NCBI GenBank assembly: GCA_041672395.1
Contig: JBAYZS010000035.1
Span: forward strand, 1 to 24,538
Length of the DNA: 24,538 bases
Reading direction: 5' to 3'
Source of the DNA: UBA5287 sp041672395
GTDB lineage: Bacteria; Bacteroidota; Bacteroidia; Bacteroidales; Dysgonomonadaceae
The position numbers were made by a program, and so were the translations under genes. The notes below the pieces were generated by a model that had not been told where the DNA came from, searched no databases, and saw only the letters and a program-made list of their open reading frames with translations. Positions 17,682 to 24,538 of this stretch are shown here, piece by piece (positions within the stretch are counted from its first letter, which is position 1; each line of letters starts with the position of its first letter).

Positions 17682-17691
17682 GTAAATAATT

Positions 17692-18681
17692 ATGATTATG
17701 AATACAACAAAAAGACCTTTTTCAAGAAATCTACTTAAGATAAATGATTTGGAATCATTATGCAATATAATTATTAGTAATATGCAAGATTCGGTTCTTC
17801 GTGTTTTACATAGAAGAGGAGGTATAGTGGGAATCAGCGGAGGAATCGATTCATCGGTTACACTTGCTCTTACAGTACGTGCACTGGCAGAAAAAAACGT
17901 ATTAGGAGTTATAATGCCTGATGCAGACTCAAATTCTGAGAGTGAATTATTTGCTCAAATACTTGCAGAGAAGTTCAAAGTCAAAACAATTGTGGAAAAC
18001 GTTACTCCTGCTCTTAAAGGTTTTGGTTGCTATCAGAGGAGAGATGAAGCTATTTCTCAGGTAATTCCTGAATTTAATCCAAAAACGGATAAAGCAAAAA
18101 TTAGAATTCAACAGATTATTAATGAAGATATTCCGCCAGTTTTCTCGGTAATTGTTATAACTCCTGATGGAAAAGAAATGAGTAGAATGCTACCTGCAAA
18201 GGAGTATCTACAAATTGTAGCTGCAACCAATTTAAAACAACGAAGTCGCATGTCTATGTTGTACTATCATGCAGAAAGGCTTCATTATGCGGTAATTGGT
18301 ACAGCCAACAAACATGAGGTGGATCAGGGTTTTTTCGTAAAATATGGTGATGGTGGTGTTGATATAATGCCTATTGGAAAATTATATAAATCACAGGTAT
18401 ATCAATTAGCGGAACATCTAGGTATTCCGGAGGAAATTATGAACCGTACCCCTACTACCGACACATATAGTGCACAACAAACACAAGTTGAATTTTTCTT
18501 TCAGATGCCACACGAAATAATGGATCTGGTTGATTACGGTTGGGAAAATGATTATTCTCCAACAGAAGTAGCATTGATTCTCGGAAAGAAGGAACAGGAG
18601 ATTAGGAATATGTATAAAAATCTTGAAAGAAAAGCAAAAACGACGGATTATTTAAGAATGCACCCTATCTTCTTTGAGTAA
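17692..18681 (+). CDS. NAD-synthetase-like (NadE superfamily) ATP-dependent amide-forming enzyme
   Basis: This 329-aa protein is a member of the NH3-dependent NAD synthetase group. The PP-loop SGGIDSS is at residues 49-55 and the GTANKHE...GFFVKYGDGGVDIMPIGKLYKSQVYQLAEHLGIPEEI block is strongly conserved. It is longer than usual NadE (about 245-275 aa) because of extra sequence between the PP-loop region and GTANK (about 105-200). After IPEEI it reads NRTPTTDTYSAQQTQVEF where housekeeping NadE has P-S-A-x-L-W-x-G-Q-x-D-E. It lacks the N-terminal nitrilase domain of glutamine-dependent NadE, so the upstream amidotransferase could supply ammonia. A capsule locus has no need of NAD synthesis, so another carboxylate is probably the substrate. 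A second ATG at 17698 is a possible start. Confidence 0.82.
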   Translation: MIMNTTKRPFSRNLLKINDLESLCNIIISNMQDSVLRVLHRRGGIVGISGGIDSSVTLALTVRALAEKNVLGVIMPDADSNSESELFAQILAEKFKVKTIVENVTPALKGFGCYQRRDEAISQVIPEFNPKTDKAKIRIQQIINEDIPPVFSVIVITPDGKEMSRMLPAKEYLQIVAATNLKQRSRMSMLYYHAERLHYAVIGTANKHEVDQGFFVKYGDGGVDIMPIGKLYKSQVYQLAEHLGIPEEIMNRTPTTDTYSAQQTQVEFFFQMPHEIMDLVDYGWENDYSPTEVALILGKKEQEIRNMYKNLERKAKTTDYLRMHPIFFE

Positions 18682-18703
18682 AACACATTATAACGTTATA
18701 GTC

Positions 18704-20176
18704 ATGAACATATTTGATTATTTTTTTGAGAAATCTAAATCTCTACAAAAGGATTTTGTTTTGGGTTCAACAGAAAATGCTTCATTTCAGCAAATCTATA
18801 TGTGGAGTCTTCGGTTGGCAAATTTTCTCCTGGAAAATGTTGGAGAAAATAACAGAATCATAATCATGAGTCAGAATTCTGTGTTCTTCATTGTATCATA
18901 TCTCGGAATTATAAAATCTGGGAATATTTGCGTTCCATTAAATCCTGTTCTTGAACAGGACAACCTAAATTATGTTATTTCGTTAACAGATTGCCGATTG
19001 TGTTTTATTTCTCAACAGGTTTTATTACTACATAAATTTTCGATGAATGTCATCAATGAATCAGAATTGGACAGGATTTTAGCTGAAACAACGATTTATG
19101 AATTTGATTCACCTGATAAATATTTCGATGAAAGGCGAATTGCTGAAATAATCTTTACTTCGGGTTCTACGGGTTCACCCAAAGGGGTAATGCTTAGTCA
19201 CAAGAATCTTCAGGCTAATACTTCTTCAATTATTGAATATCTTTCTCTTACATATAATGATATCGTGGCTGTTGTTTTGCCTTTTTATTATTGTTATGGC
19301 CTATCGATATTTCATACTTATCTTAAAGTAGGAGGTTCAATGGTATTAAACAACAATTTTGTCTTATTAGGGAGTGTTATTAACAATATGCTCGAATACA
19401 ATTGTACGGGATTTGCTGGTGTACCAAGTCATTTTCAGATTCTCTTAAGGAAATCAAAATCATTTAAAAGTACTTTATTTCCAAATTTAAGATATGTTAC
19501 TCAAGCGGGTGGAAAACTTCATTCAACTTTTATTTCCGAGTTTACCCGTACTTTTCCCAATATCGATTTTTATGTAATGTATGGACAGACAGAAGCAACA
19601 GCACGATTGGCATTTTTACCACCAAATCTTCTTGCCGATAAAATCGGTTCTATTGGAAAGGCTATCCCCGGTGTAATACTACAAGTGGTAAATAGCAGCA
19701 TGGTTCCGGTAAAACCAGGTGAAATAGGTGAAATAGTGGCTAAAGGGGATAATATTATGATTGGATACTTTAATGATGAAGTTGCAACTCGTGAAGTACT
19801 GAAGAATGGATGGCTATATACAGGAGATATGGCTACAGTAGATGAAGAGGGATTTATATATATCGTTGCTCGTAAAAAAGAAATAATGAAAATAGCTGGA
19901 AATCGAGTTAGTCCAAAAGAAATTGAAGAAGTAATTTTGTCAGTGCCTGAAGTATTGGATTGCACGGTGGAAGAAGTCTATGATGAATTGCAAGGAGCTG
20001 CAATAAAAGCAACCATAGTACTTATTGATTCATGTGATTTTGTACATATTAAAGAGAAAATTATTAAGTGTTGCATAGAAAAGTTGTCGTCATATAAGAT
20101 TCCTCGTTTTTGGGAATTCACTGAAAAGTTACAGTTGACACCTTCAGGAAAAAAAATGATGAATATTATTTCATAA
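18704..20176 (+). CDS. AMP-forming acyl (or aminoacyl) ligase, ANL superfamily
   Basis: This 490-aa enzyme activates a carboxylic acid as the acyl-AMP and most likely loads it on the ACP encoded upstream. Motifs are the P-loop TSGSTGSPKG (152-161), YGQTEATAR (A5), GWLYTGDMATVDEEGFIYIVARKKEIMKIAGNRVSP (A7-A8 with the hinge region), and the C-terminal catalytic Lys in TPSGKKM (about Lys483). The length is close to DltA-type and acyl-CoA ligases. I chose the ATG at 18704; an in-frame TTG at 18674 lies inside the preceding gene. The substrate (fatty, hydroxy or amino acid) cannot be fixed: I see no DltA-specific pocket signature that I trust. Confidence 0.87.
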   Translation: MNIFDYFFEKSKSLQKDFVLGSTENASFQQIYMWSLRLANFLLENVGENNRIIIMSQNSVFFIVSYLGIIKSGNICVPLNPVLEQDNLNYVISLTDCRLCFISQQVLLLHKFSMNVINESELDRILAETTIYEFDSPDKYFDERRIAEIIFTSGSTGSPKGVMLSHKNLQANTSSIIEYLSLTYNDIVAVVLPFYYCYGLSIFHTYLKVGGSMVLNNNFVLLGSVINNMLEYNCTGFAGVPSHFQILLRKSKSFKSTLFPNLRYVTQAGGKLHSTFISEFTRTFPNIDFYVMYGQTEATARLAFLPPNLLADKIGSIGKAIPGVILQVVNSSMVPVKPGEIGEIVAKGDNIMIGYFNDEVATREVLKNGWLYTGDMATVDEEGFIYIVARKKEIMKIAGNRVSPKEIEEVILSVPEVLDCTVEEVYDELQGAAIKATIVLIDSCDFVHIKEKIIKCCIEKLSSYKIPRFWEFTEKLQLTPSGKKMMNIIS

Positions 20177-20218
20177 CAATATACAATCTTTTAGATTTGA
20201 TTAATTAAAAACATTATT

Positions 20219-20998
20219 ATGAGATTTCAAGGAGATTATTATATAAGTGAATCTACCATTATAGGACGAAATGTTAGAATTGGACAAAATGCCATTATTC
20301 ATGAAAATGTAGAGATTGGTGACAATTCAATTATTTGTGAAAATTGCATTATTGGTGAACCTGAAAGTGAATCCTACTACAATGATTCCTATAAAAATCC
20401 AAAAACAATAATTGGATCTAATTCCCTGATTAGAAGCGGCACAGTTATCTATTCAGGTTCCATTTTCGGTGAACATTTTACAACTGGAAATATGGCATCA
20501 ATCAGAGAAAATTCTCTTTTTGGAAAAAACTGTGTTGTGGGTACGCAATGCGATATACAGGGCGATGTTGTTTTTGGTGATTATTGTCGTTTGAACAGCC
20601 ATATCCAGATATCAAAAAAATGTATGTTTGGAAATTTCGTTTTTATTTATCCATTTGTTGTTTTTACGAATGACCCTCACCCTCCTTCAAATCAGCTTAT
20701 TGGATCTAAAGTGAAAGACTTTTCTCAAATTGGGGCTGGTTCGGTTGTATTGCCTGGTGTAATTATAGGCAAACACTGTTTCGTTGGAGCTAATTCATTA
20801 GTAAACAAAAATGTAGATGATTTTGAATTACATTCGGGTAATCCTGCAGTAAAAATATGTAATGTAAACTATGTTTGGTCAAAAGAAAACAAACGTCCTC
20901 ACTATCCGTGGCCTTATAATTTTGATAGAGGTTTGCCATGGGAAGGTCAAAATTTCGACGATTGGCTCAAAACTGAAGAAGGACAACGATATGTATAA
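20219..20998 (+). CDS. Left-handed beta-helix acyltransferase
   Basis: This 259-aa hexapeptide-repeat protein has many [IV]-G-x-x units from the start (ISESTIIGRNVRIGQNAIIHENVEIGDNSII) and again at LPGVIIGKHCFVGANSLV, with the conserved VFTNDPHPPS loop, which usually carries the active-site His, and the HSGNPA turn. The C-terminal extension (HYPWPYNFDRGLPWEGQNFDDW) is aromatic-rich and of unknown role. Placed at the end of the ACP-to-ligase block, it is the best candidate for the transferase that moves the carrier-bound acyl group to a sugar amino or hydroxyl group. Acetyl-CoA is the alternative donor. Confidence 0.85.
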   Translation: MRFQGDYYISESTIIGRNVRIGQNAIIHENVEIGDNSIICENCIIGEPESESYYNDSYKNPKTIIGSNSLIRSGTVIYSGSIFGEHFTTGNMASIRENSLFGKNCVVGTQCDIQGDVVFGDYCRLNSHIQISKKCMFGNFVFIYPFVVFTNDPHPPSNQLIGSKVKDFSQIGAGSVVLPGVIIGKHCFVGANSLVNKNVDDFELHSGNPAVKICNVNYVWSKENKRPHYPWPYNFDRGLPWEGQNFDDWLKTEEGQRYV

Positions 20999-21150
20999 TA
21001 TGATATACTTTCATCAATATATTATAGAAATAATACTTCGTGTTACTTTTTAGCACGCTGTACTCTAAAGATTACTAAAAAATAAATAATTAAGTTGTTT
21101 TATAGTATATGTAAATTCAGAATAAATCATTTTCATTAAATTGAGTATAT

Positions 21151-22533
21151 ATGGAATCAGATAATTCAGTAGTAAAATTCTTTTTTCTACTCTTTGATTT
21201 ACTTCTTTTAAATATGGCTGTCGCTATTGTTTTTAATTTAAGTCCACAATATATCAAAATTGAATCATCACAAAGTAATTTGTATTATTTACATGCAAAT
21301 ATCTCAGAGATAATAGCATATATTTTGTATTCAAAAAGAAATTACTTCTTTACAGATAAATATAGTAATAGGTGGAGAATTTTTAACATACGTTTCACTA
21401 TTTTACTTGTAACTTTATTTTTATTTGCTGAATTATTCCTACCGAATAATTATAAAACCATGTTATTAATTGAATATGTGTTCTTGTTCTATATTTTTAA
21501 AGTGACGGTATTCTATTTTATCTATAAAATCCTTCAATTTCGATATAAAAAAGGAGTATCAAATCAACGAGTTGTCATTTTGGGCTTAAGTGAAGCAAGT
21601 TTAATTCTTGGCAAGTTACTAAATAGCAATCCTATTCTCGGGTATAAGTTTGTAGGTTATATTTCAGAAAAAGATGAAAAAGATGAAAATATGACTTTGG
21701 GAAAGTTGGGTGAATTATATTCTATAGCAGAAATTCACAAGGTAAATATGATTTTTGTAACGAATCCTTTATACTTCACAGTAAATAAAACAAAAGAGTT
21801 GCTTGTTTTATCTAATAAGATAGGTTTACGATTGAGGTATATTCTTATGAATGGTTACTGGAATAGATTTGTTAATAGGGAAGTTGAGACAACCGGTTAT
21901 TTCGAGATGTTTAATCCACAGGAAATTCCATTAGATAATTTTTCTTTGCGTACTCAAAAAAGAATATTTGACCTTCTCTTTTCTTTAGCCGTTATTATGT
22001 TTATTTTTACTTGGTTGTTCCCAATATTGGCACTTGTAATAAAGCTAGATTCAAAAGGACCTATATTTTTTATTCAGCAACGTACAGGTATTAATAACAA
22101 AACATTCAACTGTTACAAATTTAGAACAATGAAAGTGAATAAAGAAGCAAATACCCTTCAGGCTAAAAAAAACGATTCTCGCATCACTCGAATTGGCAGT
22201 TTTTTGCGACATTATAATCTCGACGAACTTCCACAATTTGTGAATGTTCTTTTAGGCCATATGTCTGTAGTGGGGCCACGTCCTCATATGCTGAAGCATA
22301 CTGATCAATATGCCAAACTAATAGAATATTACAAGGTTCGTCACTTTGTAAAACCCGGAATTACTGGATGGGCGCAAGTAAATGGATACAGAGGATTGAC
22401 AGATGAACTCTGGAAAATGGAAAAAAGGGTTGAATTTGACATGGAATATCTTGAAAAATGGAATTTATTTTGGGACGTCAAAATTATCCTCATGACTCTT
22501 TTTGGGAAAAACTCATATAGAAATGCTTCTTAG
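21151..22533 (+). CDS. Polyprenyl-phosphate sugar-1-phosphate transferase (PHPT/WbaP-WcaJ type)
   Basis: This 460-aa enzyme starts repeat-unit synthesis by moving a sugar 1-phosphate onto undecaprenyl phosphate. The N-terminal half has four or five hydrophobic helices, followed by a nucleotide-fold middle domain (RVVILGLSEASLILGKLL onward) and from about residue 270 the bacterial sugar transferase domain: KRIFDLLFS, a re-entrant helix, GPIFFIQQRTG, FNCYKFRTM, RITRIGSFLRHYNLDELPQF with the catalytic Asp358-Glu359 pair, SVVGPRPHM and KPGITGWAQVNGYRG. The sugar could be hexose or HexNAc. It is separated from the preceding gene by 152 bases without a gene or clear promoter and is the last gene of the locus. 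Its position at the 3' end is common in Bacteroidales capsule loci. Confidence 0.93.
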   Translation: MESDNSVVKFFFLLFDLLLLNMAVAIVFNLSPQYIKIESSQSNLYYLHANISEIIAYILYSKRNYFFTDKYSNRWRIFNIRFTILLVTLFLFAELFLPNNYKTMLLIEYVFLFYIFKVTVFYFIYKILQFRYKKGVSNQRVVILGLSEASLILGKLLNSNPILGYKFVGYISEKDEKDENMTLGKLGELYSIAEIHKVNMIFVTNPLYFTVNKTKELLVLSNKIGLRLRYILMNGYWNRFVNREVETTGYFEMFNPQEIPLDNFSLRTQKRIFDLLFSLAVIMFIFTWLFPILALVIKLDSKGPIFFIQQRTGINNKTFNCYKFRTMKVNKEANTLQAKKNDSRITRIGSFLRHYNLDELPQFVNVLLGHMSVVGPRPHMLKHTDQYAKLIEYYKVRHFVKPGITGWAQVNGYRGLTDELWKMEKRVEFDMEYLEKWNLFWDVKIILMTLFGKNSYRNAS

Positions 22534-23278
22534 TTAGAACTATTAATGCGGTAATAATTGATTTACAAAAAAAAAAATAGAACCAATCACATAACAACAA
22601 GACCATATGGTTCATAACTTTCTGAACTCCCATCAAGAAAGGGCATGACTTACATGTACTTTTAGATTGTATATCTTAATTAGCATAGAATAGAGGATAA
22701 GAATATTTCATTTGAAAATTATTGTATACCTGCAAAATGACAAGTTTCGTTCTCTATTAACTGTAATTCAAATGATATAACGACAGGAAATATAAAGTCT
22801 GACAGCACAAATACAAACAAACGTGAGTTTAATTTATCTGAAGATTCAACTTAACTATTCCATTGGTACAAGAAGTTCCTCAAGAGAAAAAACCCCTTTA
22901 ATGTTTTCGAAATCCAAATAATGTTGCAAAACTTTATAGGGATTGTATTATTAAGTATTATCGCGAGTAAAGCAATTTATTGTTGTAAACGGGATTCTTT
23001 TCAATCATTAAAGTTAATGTCGGGTGAAACATTTGTAACATAAAAGATAACCATTGTTTTGGTTCGAGTAGTTCACAATGTTCAAGATAAACTGTAATTC
23101 GAGAACTTGGATACACTACATGATATAAATAAGTACAATATAATATTGAATGTATGAGTCTTATACTTAAATATGATGTATTTGAAGATTTTGCAATTGT
23201 AATCAGAATAATGCAATATATAAGGAATTTTGTACTTACATTATTTTATTATCAACATTCGATCAACCATGTTAAAAT
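22534..23278. other. Gene-free AT-rich region at the 3' end of the locus
   Basis: No intact gene is seen. There is an 11-base A run at 22567-22577, no hairpin followed by T residues that I would call a terminator for the operon, and one decayed transposase-like stretch (22855-23043, listed separately). The region ends at the probable outer edge of an IS66-type element at 23279, where composition changes to GTAACCATTCGGTGACCCCC. Confidence 0.6.
22855..23043 (+). pseudogene. Possible IS4-type transposase C-terminal remnant
   Basis: An open frame of 62 codons follows a TAA and ends in TAA. It begins LFHWYKKFLKRKNPF and continues VFEIQIMLQNFIGIVLLSIIASK. This is like the C-terminal part of IS4-family transposases, where ELFFKWIKQ..L is followed by ...ENAV..QIW.A...YLL. 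In another frame just upstream, LIYLKIQL (ending at 22852) is reminiscent of the preceding IY..RW.IEL part, so a frameshift may separate the two. The likeness is weak and made by eye. Confidence 0.3.
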
Positions 23279-23320
23279 GTAACCATTCGGTGACCCCCGT
23301 CTTGGATTATAAATTTATGT

Positions 23321-23348
23321 AGTTTTTGATATTTATCTATCAAAAACT
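23321..23348. repeat. Perfect 11-bp inverted repeat with 6-base loop
   Basis: AGTTTTTGATA (23321-23331) and TATCAAAAACT (23338-23348) are exact reverse complements around a 6-base loop. On the minus strand the hairpin follows the transposase remnant stop by 37 bases, so it may have been the terminator or a sub-terminal structure of the IS66-type element. There is no T run after it on either strand. Confidence 0.7.
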
Positions 23349-23385
23349 TTGAAAACATTCATAGACAATATGAAGTTTTCAGTAG

Positions 23386-23577
23386 TTACTTTGATTTTAA
23401 TCTATGAGGTATCAGTTCAGCCAGATCTTTTGAGTAGTCATTATCATAATCATGGATACATCTCAAAACACTTACCATCCAATCACGGAAGTTCACATCT
23501 GCCGCTTTGCAACGACCCTGAAGGGAGTAGATCACTGCCGCATCTTCAGCCGCATCGTGGTTTCCGCAAAACAGGTA
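23386..23577 (-). pseudogene. C-terminal fragment of IS66-family transposase (TnpC)
   Basis: Reading the minus strand from 23577 gives 63 codons and a TAA: YLFCGNHDAAEDAAVIYSLQG, then KAADVNFRDWMVSVLRCIHDYDND and a terminal SKDLAELIPHRLKSK. This matches the invariant end of IS66 transposases (a N-Y/W-L-F-x-G-x...A-A-x-x-Y-S-L core and the ..ELLP-x-x-W/L tail). Immediately upstream, the frame hits TAA and the sequence turns into a short GGATA-type repetition, so the first several hundred residues are lost. It is a dead fragment. Confidence 0.85.
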
Positions 23578-23676
23578 TTATCCAAAGTATCCAATTATCC
23601 AAAGTACAAATCATATTTGCGTATAAGACAGTGAATGTCAGCCCCTCTTTTGATAATACTTCATGAATAATCATAT

Positions 23677-23684
23677 TATATTTG
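23677..23684 (+). promoter_or_regulatory. Candidate promoter -7 box (TATATTTG) for the recombinase
   Basis: TATATTTG fits TAnnTTTG exactly. A TTTG lies at 23649-23652, 24 bases upstream, slightly further than the usual -33 spacing. The predicted start of transcription would be near 23690, giving a leader of about 35 bases before the ATG at 23725. Confidence 0.4.
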
Positions 23685-23690
23685 AACGAC

Positions 23691-23704
23691 AAGCAATGTT
23701 GCTT
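23691..23704. repeat. Small palindrome at the predicted recombinase transcription start
   Basis: AAGCAA-TG-TTGCTT is a 6-bp inverted repeat with a 2-base centre, lying between the -7 box and the start codon of the recombinase. It could be an operator or binding half-sites for the recombinase; the length is too short to exclude chance. Confidence 0.3.
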
Positions 23705-23724
23705 CAAACTTAACATGAATGTTT

Positions 23725-24538
23725 ATGAAAAAAAAGCAAATTAAAACGGATGAATTATACCATCTGTTAAAGGTTGGGCTTCAAGGATTTCAATTGACGT
23801 CAGTAACCGTTGAACAACACACGCGTAGCATACGGCACCTGATTGAATACATGGAGGATATGGGTATCACCATCTACACGAGTGATGTCGGGGAGTTATT
23901 CCTTAAGCAATACATGGCAGGCTCCGATATTGGACACTTGCCAAAATTGCGTTTGAACCGAGCAATCGTATTATTGAACATGATAACCAACGGCGAATCT
24001 TACAAGTTAAAAAGTCGTGCGGTCATGCATGAATTCCCAGGCGAGGTGGGCAGAATGGCACGCGAGTTCATTAATCATCTCAGGCAGAGTTCCAAAATCA
24101 GTGAATCCTCGTCTTTTTGTTATGGTTCAATATTGAACCACTTGTCAATCTACATGGATATGCGCGGTATTGTGCTAAATTCGATGAACCATGATAATCT
24201 GGCCGGATTTTTTTCTTCTTCCCACAACTCCCGATCCCAAGTGGTCATTTTGGTCAAAAGATTTTTGCAGTTTTTGTATGAGGAGGGCAAAACAAGAGTT
24301 AACTTGTCTTGTGCATTAGCCAATGTACGTTATACAAGAAAAGAAAAGTTACCTTCATATTATGACAAAGATGAAATTTTAAAAATAGAATCCGTTGTCG
24401 ATCGAACCAGCCCGATAGGAAAAAGAGATTATGCAATCATATTATTAGCATCAAGATTAGGATTAAGGGCGTCAGACATAGTCAGTCTTACATTTGCGAA
24501 TCTCGACTGGGACAACAGTCTCATTATCCTATCACAGC
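23725..24538 (+). CDS. Tyrosine recombinase / phage-type integrase (partial, runs off the window)
   Basis: An ATG at 23725 opens a frame of 271 codons that is still open at the window edge. The N-terminal part (QLTSVTVEQHTRSIRHLIEYMEDMGI) is a SAM-like core-binding domain pattern. An additional helical segment (GRMAREFINHLRQSS...YGSILNHLSIYMDMRGI) precedes KRFLQFLYEEGKTRVNLSCALANV and then the catalytic domain start, SPIGKRDYAIILLASRLGLRASDIVSLTFANLDWD, in which Arg248 is the first catalytic Arg. The rest of the R-H-R-Y set lies outside. Codon use is visibly richer in G+C than in the capsule genes, suggesting a separate origin. It may be a RIT-type (recombinases in trio) member, an island integrase or a phase-variation recombinase. 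Confidence 0.88.
   Translation, partial: MKKKQIKTDELYHLLKVGLQGFQLTSVTVEQHTRSIRHLIEYMEDMGITIYTSDVGELFLKQYMAGSDIGHLPKLRLNRAIVLLNMITNGESYKLKSRAVMHEFPGEVGRMAREFINHLRQSSKISESSSFCYGSILNHLSIYMDMRGIVLNSMNHDNLAGFFSSSHNSRSQVVILVKRFLQFLYEEGKTRVNLSCALANVRYTRKEKLPSYYDKDEILKIESVVDRTSPIGKRDYAIILLASRLGLRASDIVSLTFANLDWDNSLIILSQ

Larger units (their letters stand above)
23279..23577 (-). mobile_element. Truncated IS66-family insertion sequence (right end)
   Basis: The element comprises the C-terminal tnpC piece (23386-23577, minus strand) and about 107 bases beyond its stop up to 23279. There GTAACCATTCGGTGACCCCC begins; IS66-family terminal inverted repeats typically start GTAA reading inward, which fits this orientation. 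GC content rises sharply at this point. The opposite end and the rest of the element are missing, so no target-site duplication can be tested. The transposase piece is firm; the exact edge at 23279 is an inference. Confidence 0.6.

Noticed and set aside
20871..21053. Small plus-strand frame spanning the end of the acyltransferase gene
   Set aside because: Most of it overlaps the acyltransferase in another frame and the remainder (IIEIILRVTF) shows no coding character.
22567..22577. Eleven-A run after the last capsule gene as a terminator
   Set aside because: On the plus strand it is a run of A, not T, and no stable hairpin precedes it on either strand.
23321..23348. Inverted repeat as an invertible promoter (phase-variable switch)
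   Set aside because: The arms are only 6 bases apart, so nothing could be inverted between them; it is a hairpin within an IS66 relic.
23349..23666. Plus-strand open frames of 105 and 60 codons
   Set aside because: They are antisense shadows of the minus-strand IS66 transposase remnant; the plus-strand translation has no recognisable protein pattern.
1..24538. tRNA, rRNA or CRISPR arrays
   Set aside because: I saw no regularly spaced direct repeats of 25-40 bases and no tRNA cloverleaf with a TTCRA-type T-arm; no rRNA-like segments were noticed. A dedicated search was not possible.

Overview
The window is an almost complete Wzx/Wzy-dependent surface (capsular) polysaccharide locus from a low-GC, Gram-negative member of the Bacteroidota, most likely order Bacteroidales. 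Three things point there: the protein types (a short lipoprotein Wza with a C-terminal membrane helix, a fused Wzc tyrosine kinase, tandem FdtA-like proteins), A-rich rather than GGAGG-type ribosome sites, and TAnnTTTG-type -7 promoter boxes. I cannot name the species.

Layout. Positions 1-557 (minus strand) hold the 5' part of a secreted parallel beta-helix protein. Positions 558-1051 are an AT-rich divergent leader. From 1052 to 22533, twenty genes all run on the plus strand, tightly packed and often overlapping, apparently as one operon: export lipoprotein Wza and co-polymerase/kinase Wzc; a 3-acetamido-3,6-dideoxyhexose module (two FdtA-like ketoisomerases, FdtC-like acetyltransferase, FdtB-like aminotransferase); Wzx flippase; two GT4 glycosyltransferases; Wzy polymerase; a GT2 glycosyltransferase; a FemAB/GNAT-like acyltransferase; a WecG/TagA-type GT26; a methyltransferase; then a five-gene block of acyl carrier protein, asparagine-synthase-like amidotransferase, NAD-synthetase-like enzyme, AMP-forming acyl ligase and left-handed-beta-helix acyltransferase; and finally the polyprenyl-phosphate sugar-1-phosphate transferase that starts repeat-unit synthesis. 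Positions 22534-23724 hold no intact gene but contain decayed insertion sequences: a clear C-terminal piece of an IS66-family transposase with a probable element end, and a weaker IS4-like piece. From 23725 to the window edge is the start of a tyrosine recombinase with its own promoter.

How it works together (inference from families). The terminal transferase loads the first sugar phosphate onto undecaprenyl phosphate. The four glycosyltransferases extend it, one sugar probably being Fuc3NAc or Qui3NAc made by the Fdt module. Wzx flips the unit, Wzy polymerises it, and Wzc/Wza control length and export. The dTDP-glucose steps (RmlA/RmlB) must be encoded elsewhere. The ACP/ligase/acyltransferase block with two ATP-pyrophosphatase-type amide-forming enzymes probably makes and attaches an unusual, perhaps amidated, acyl decoration. 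It is the least understood and most interesting part of the window, followed by the FdtA pair, in which each copy lacks a different conserved active-site residue.
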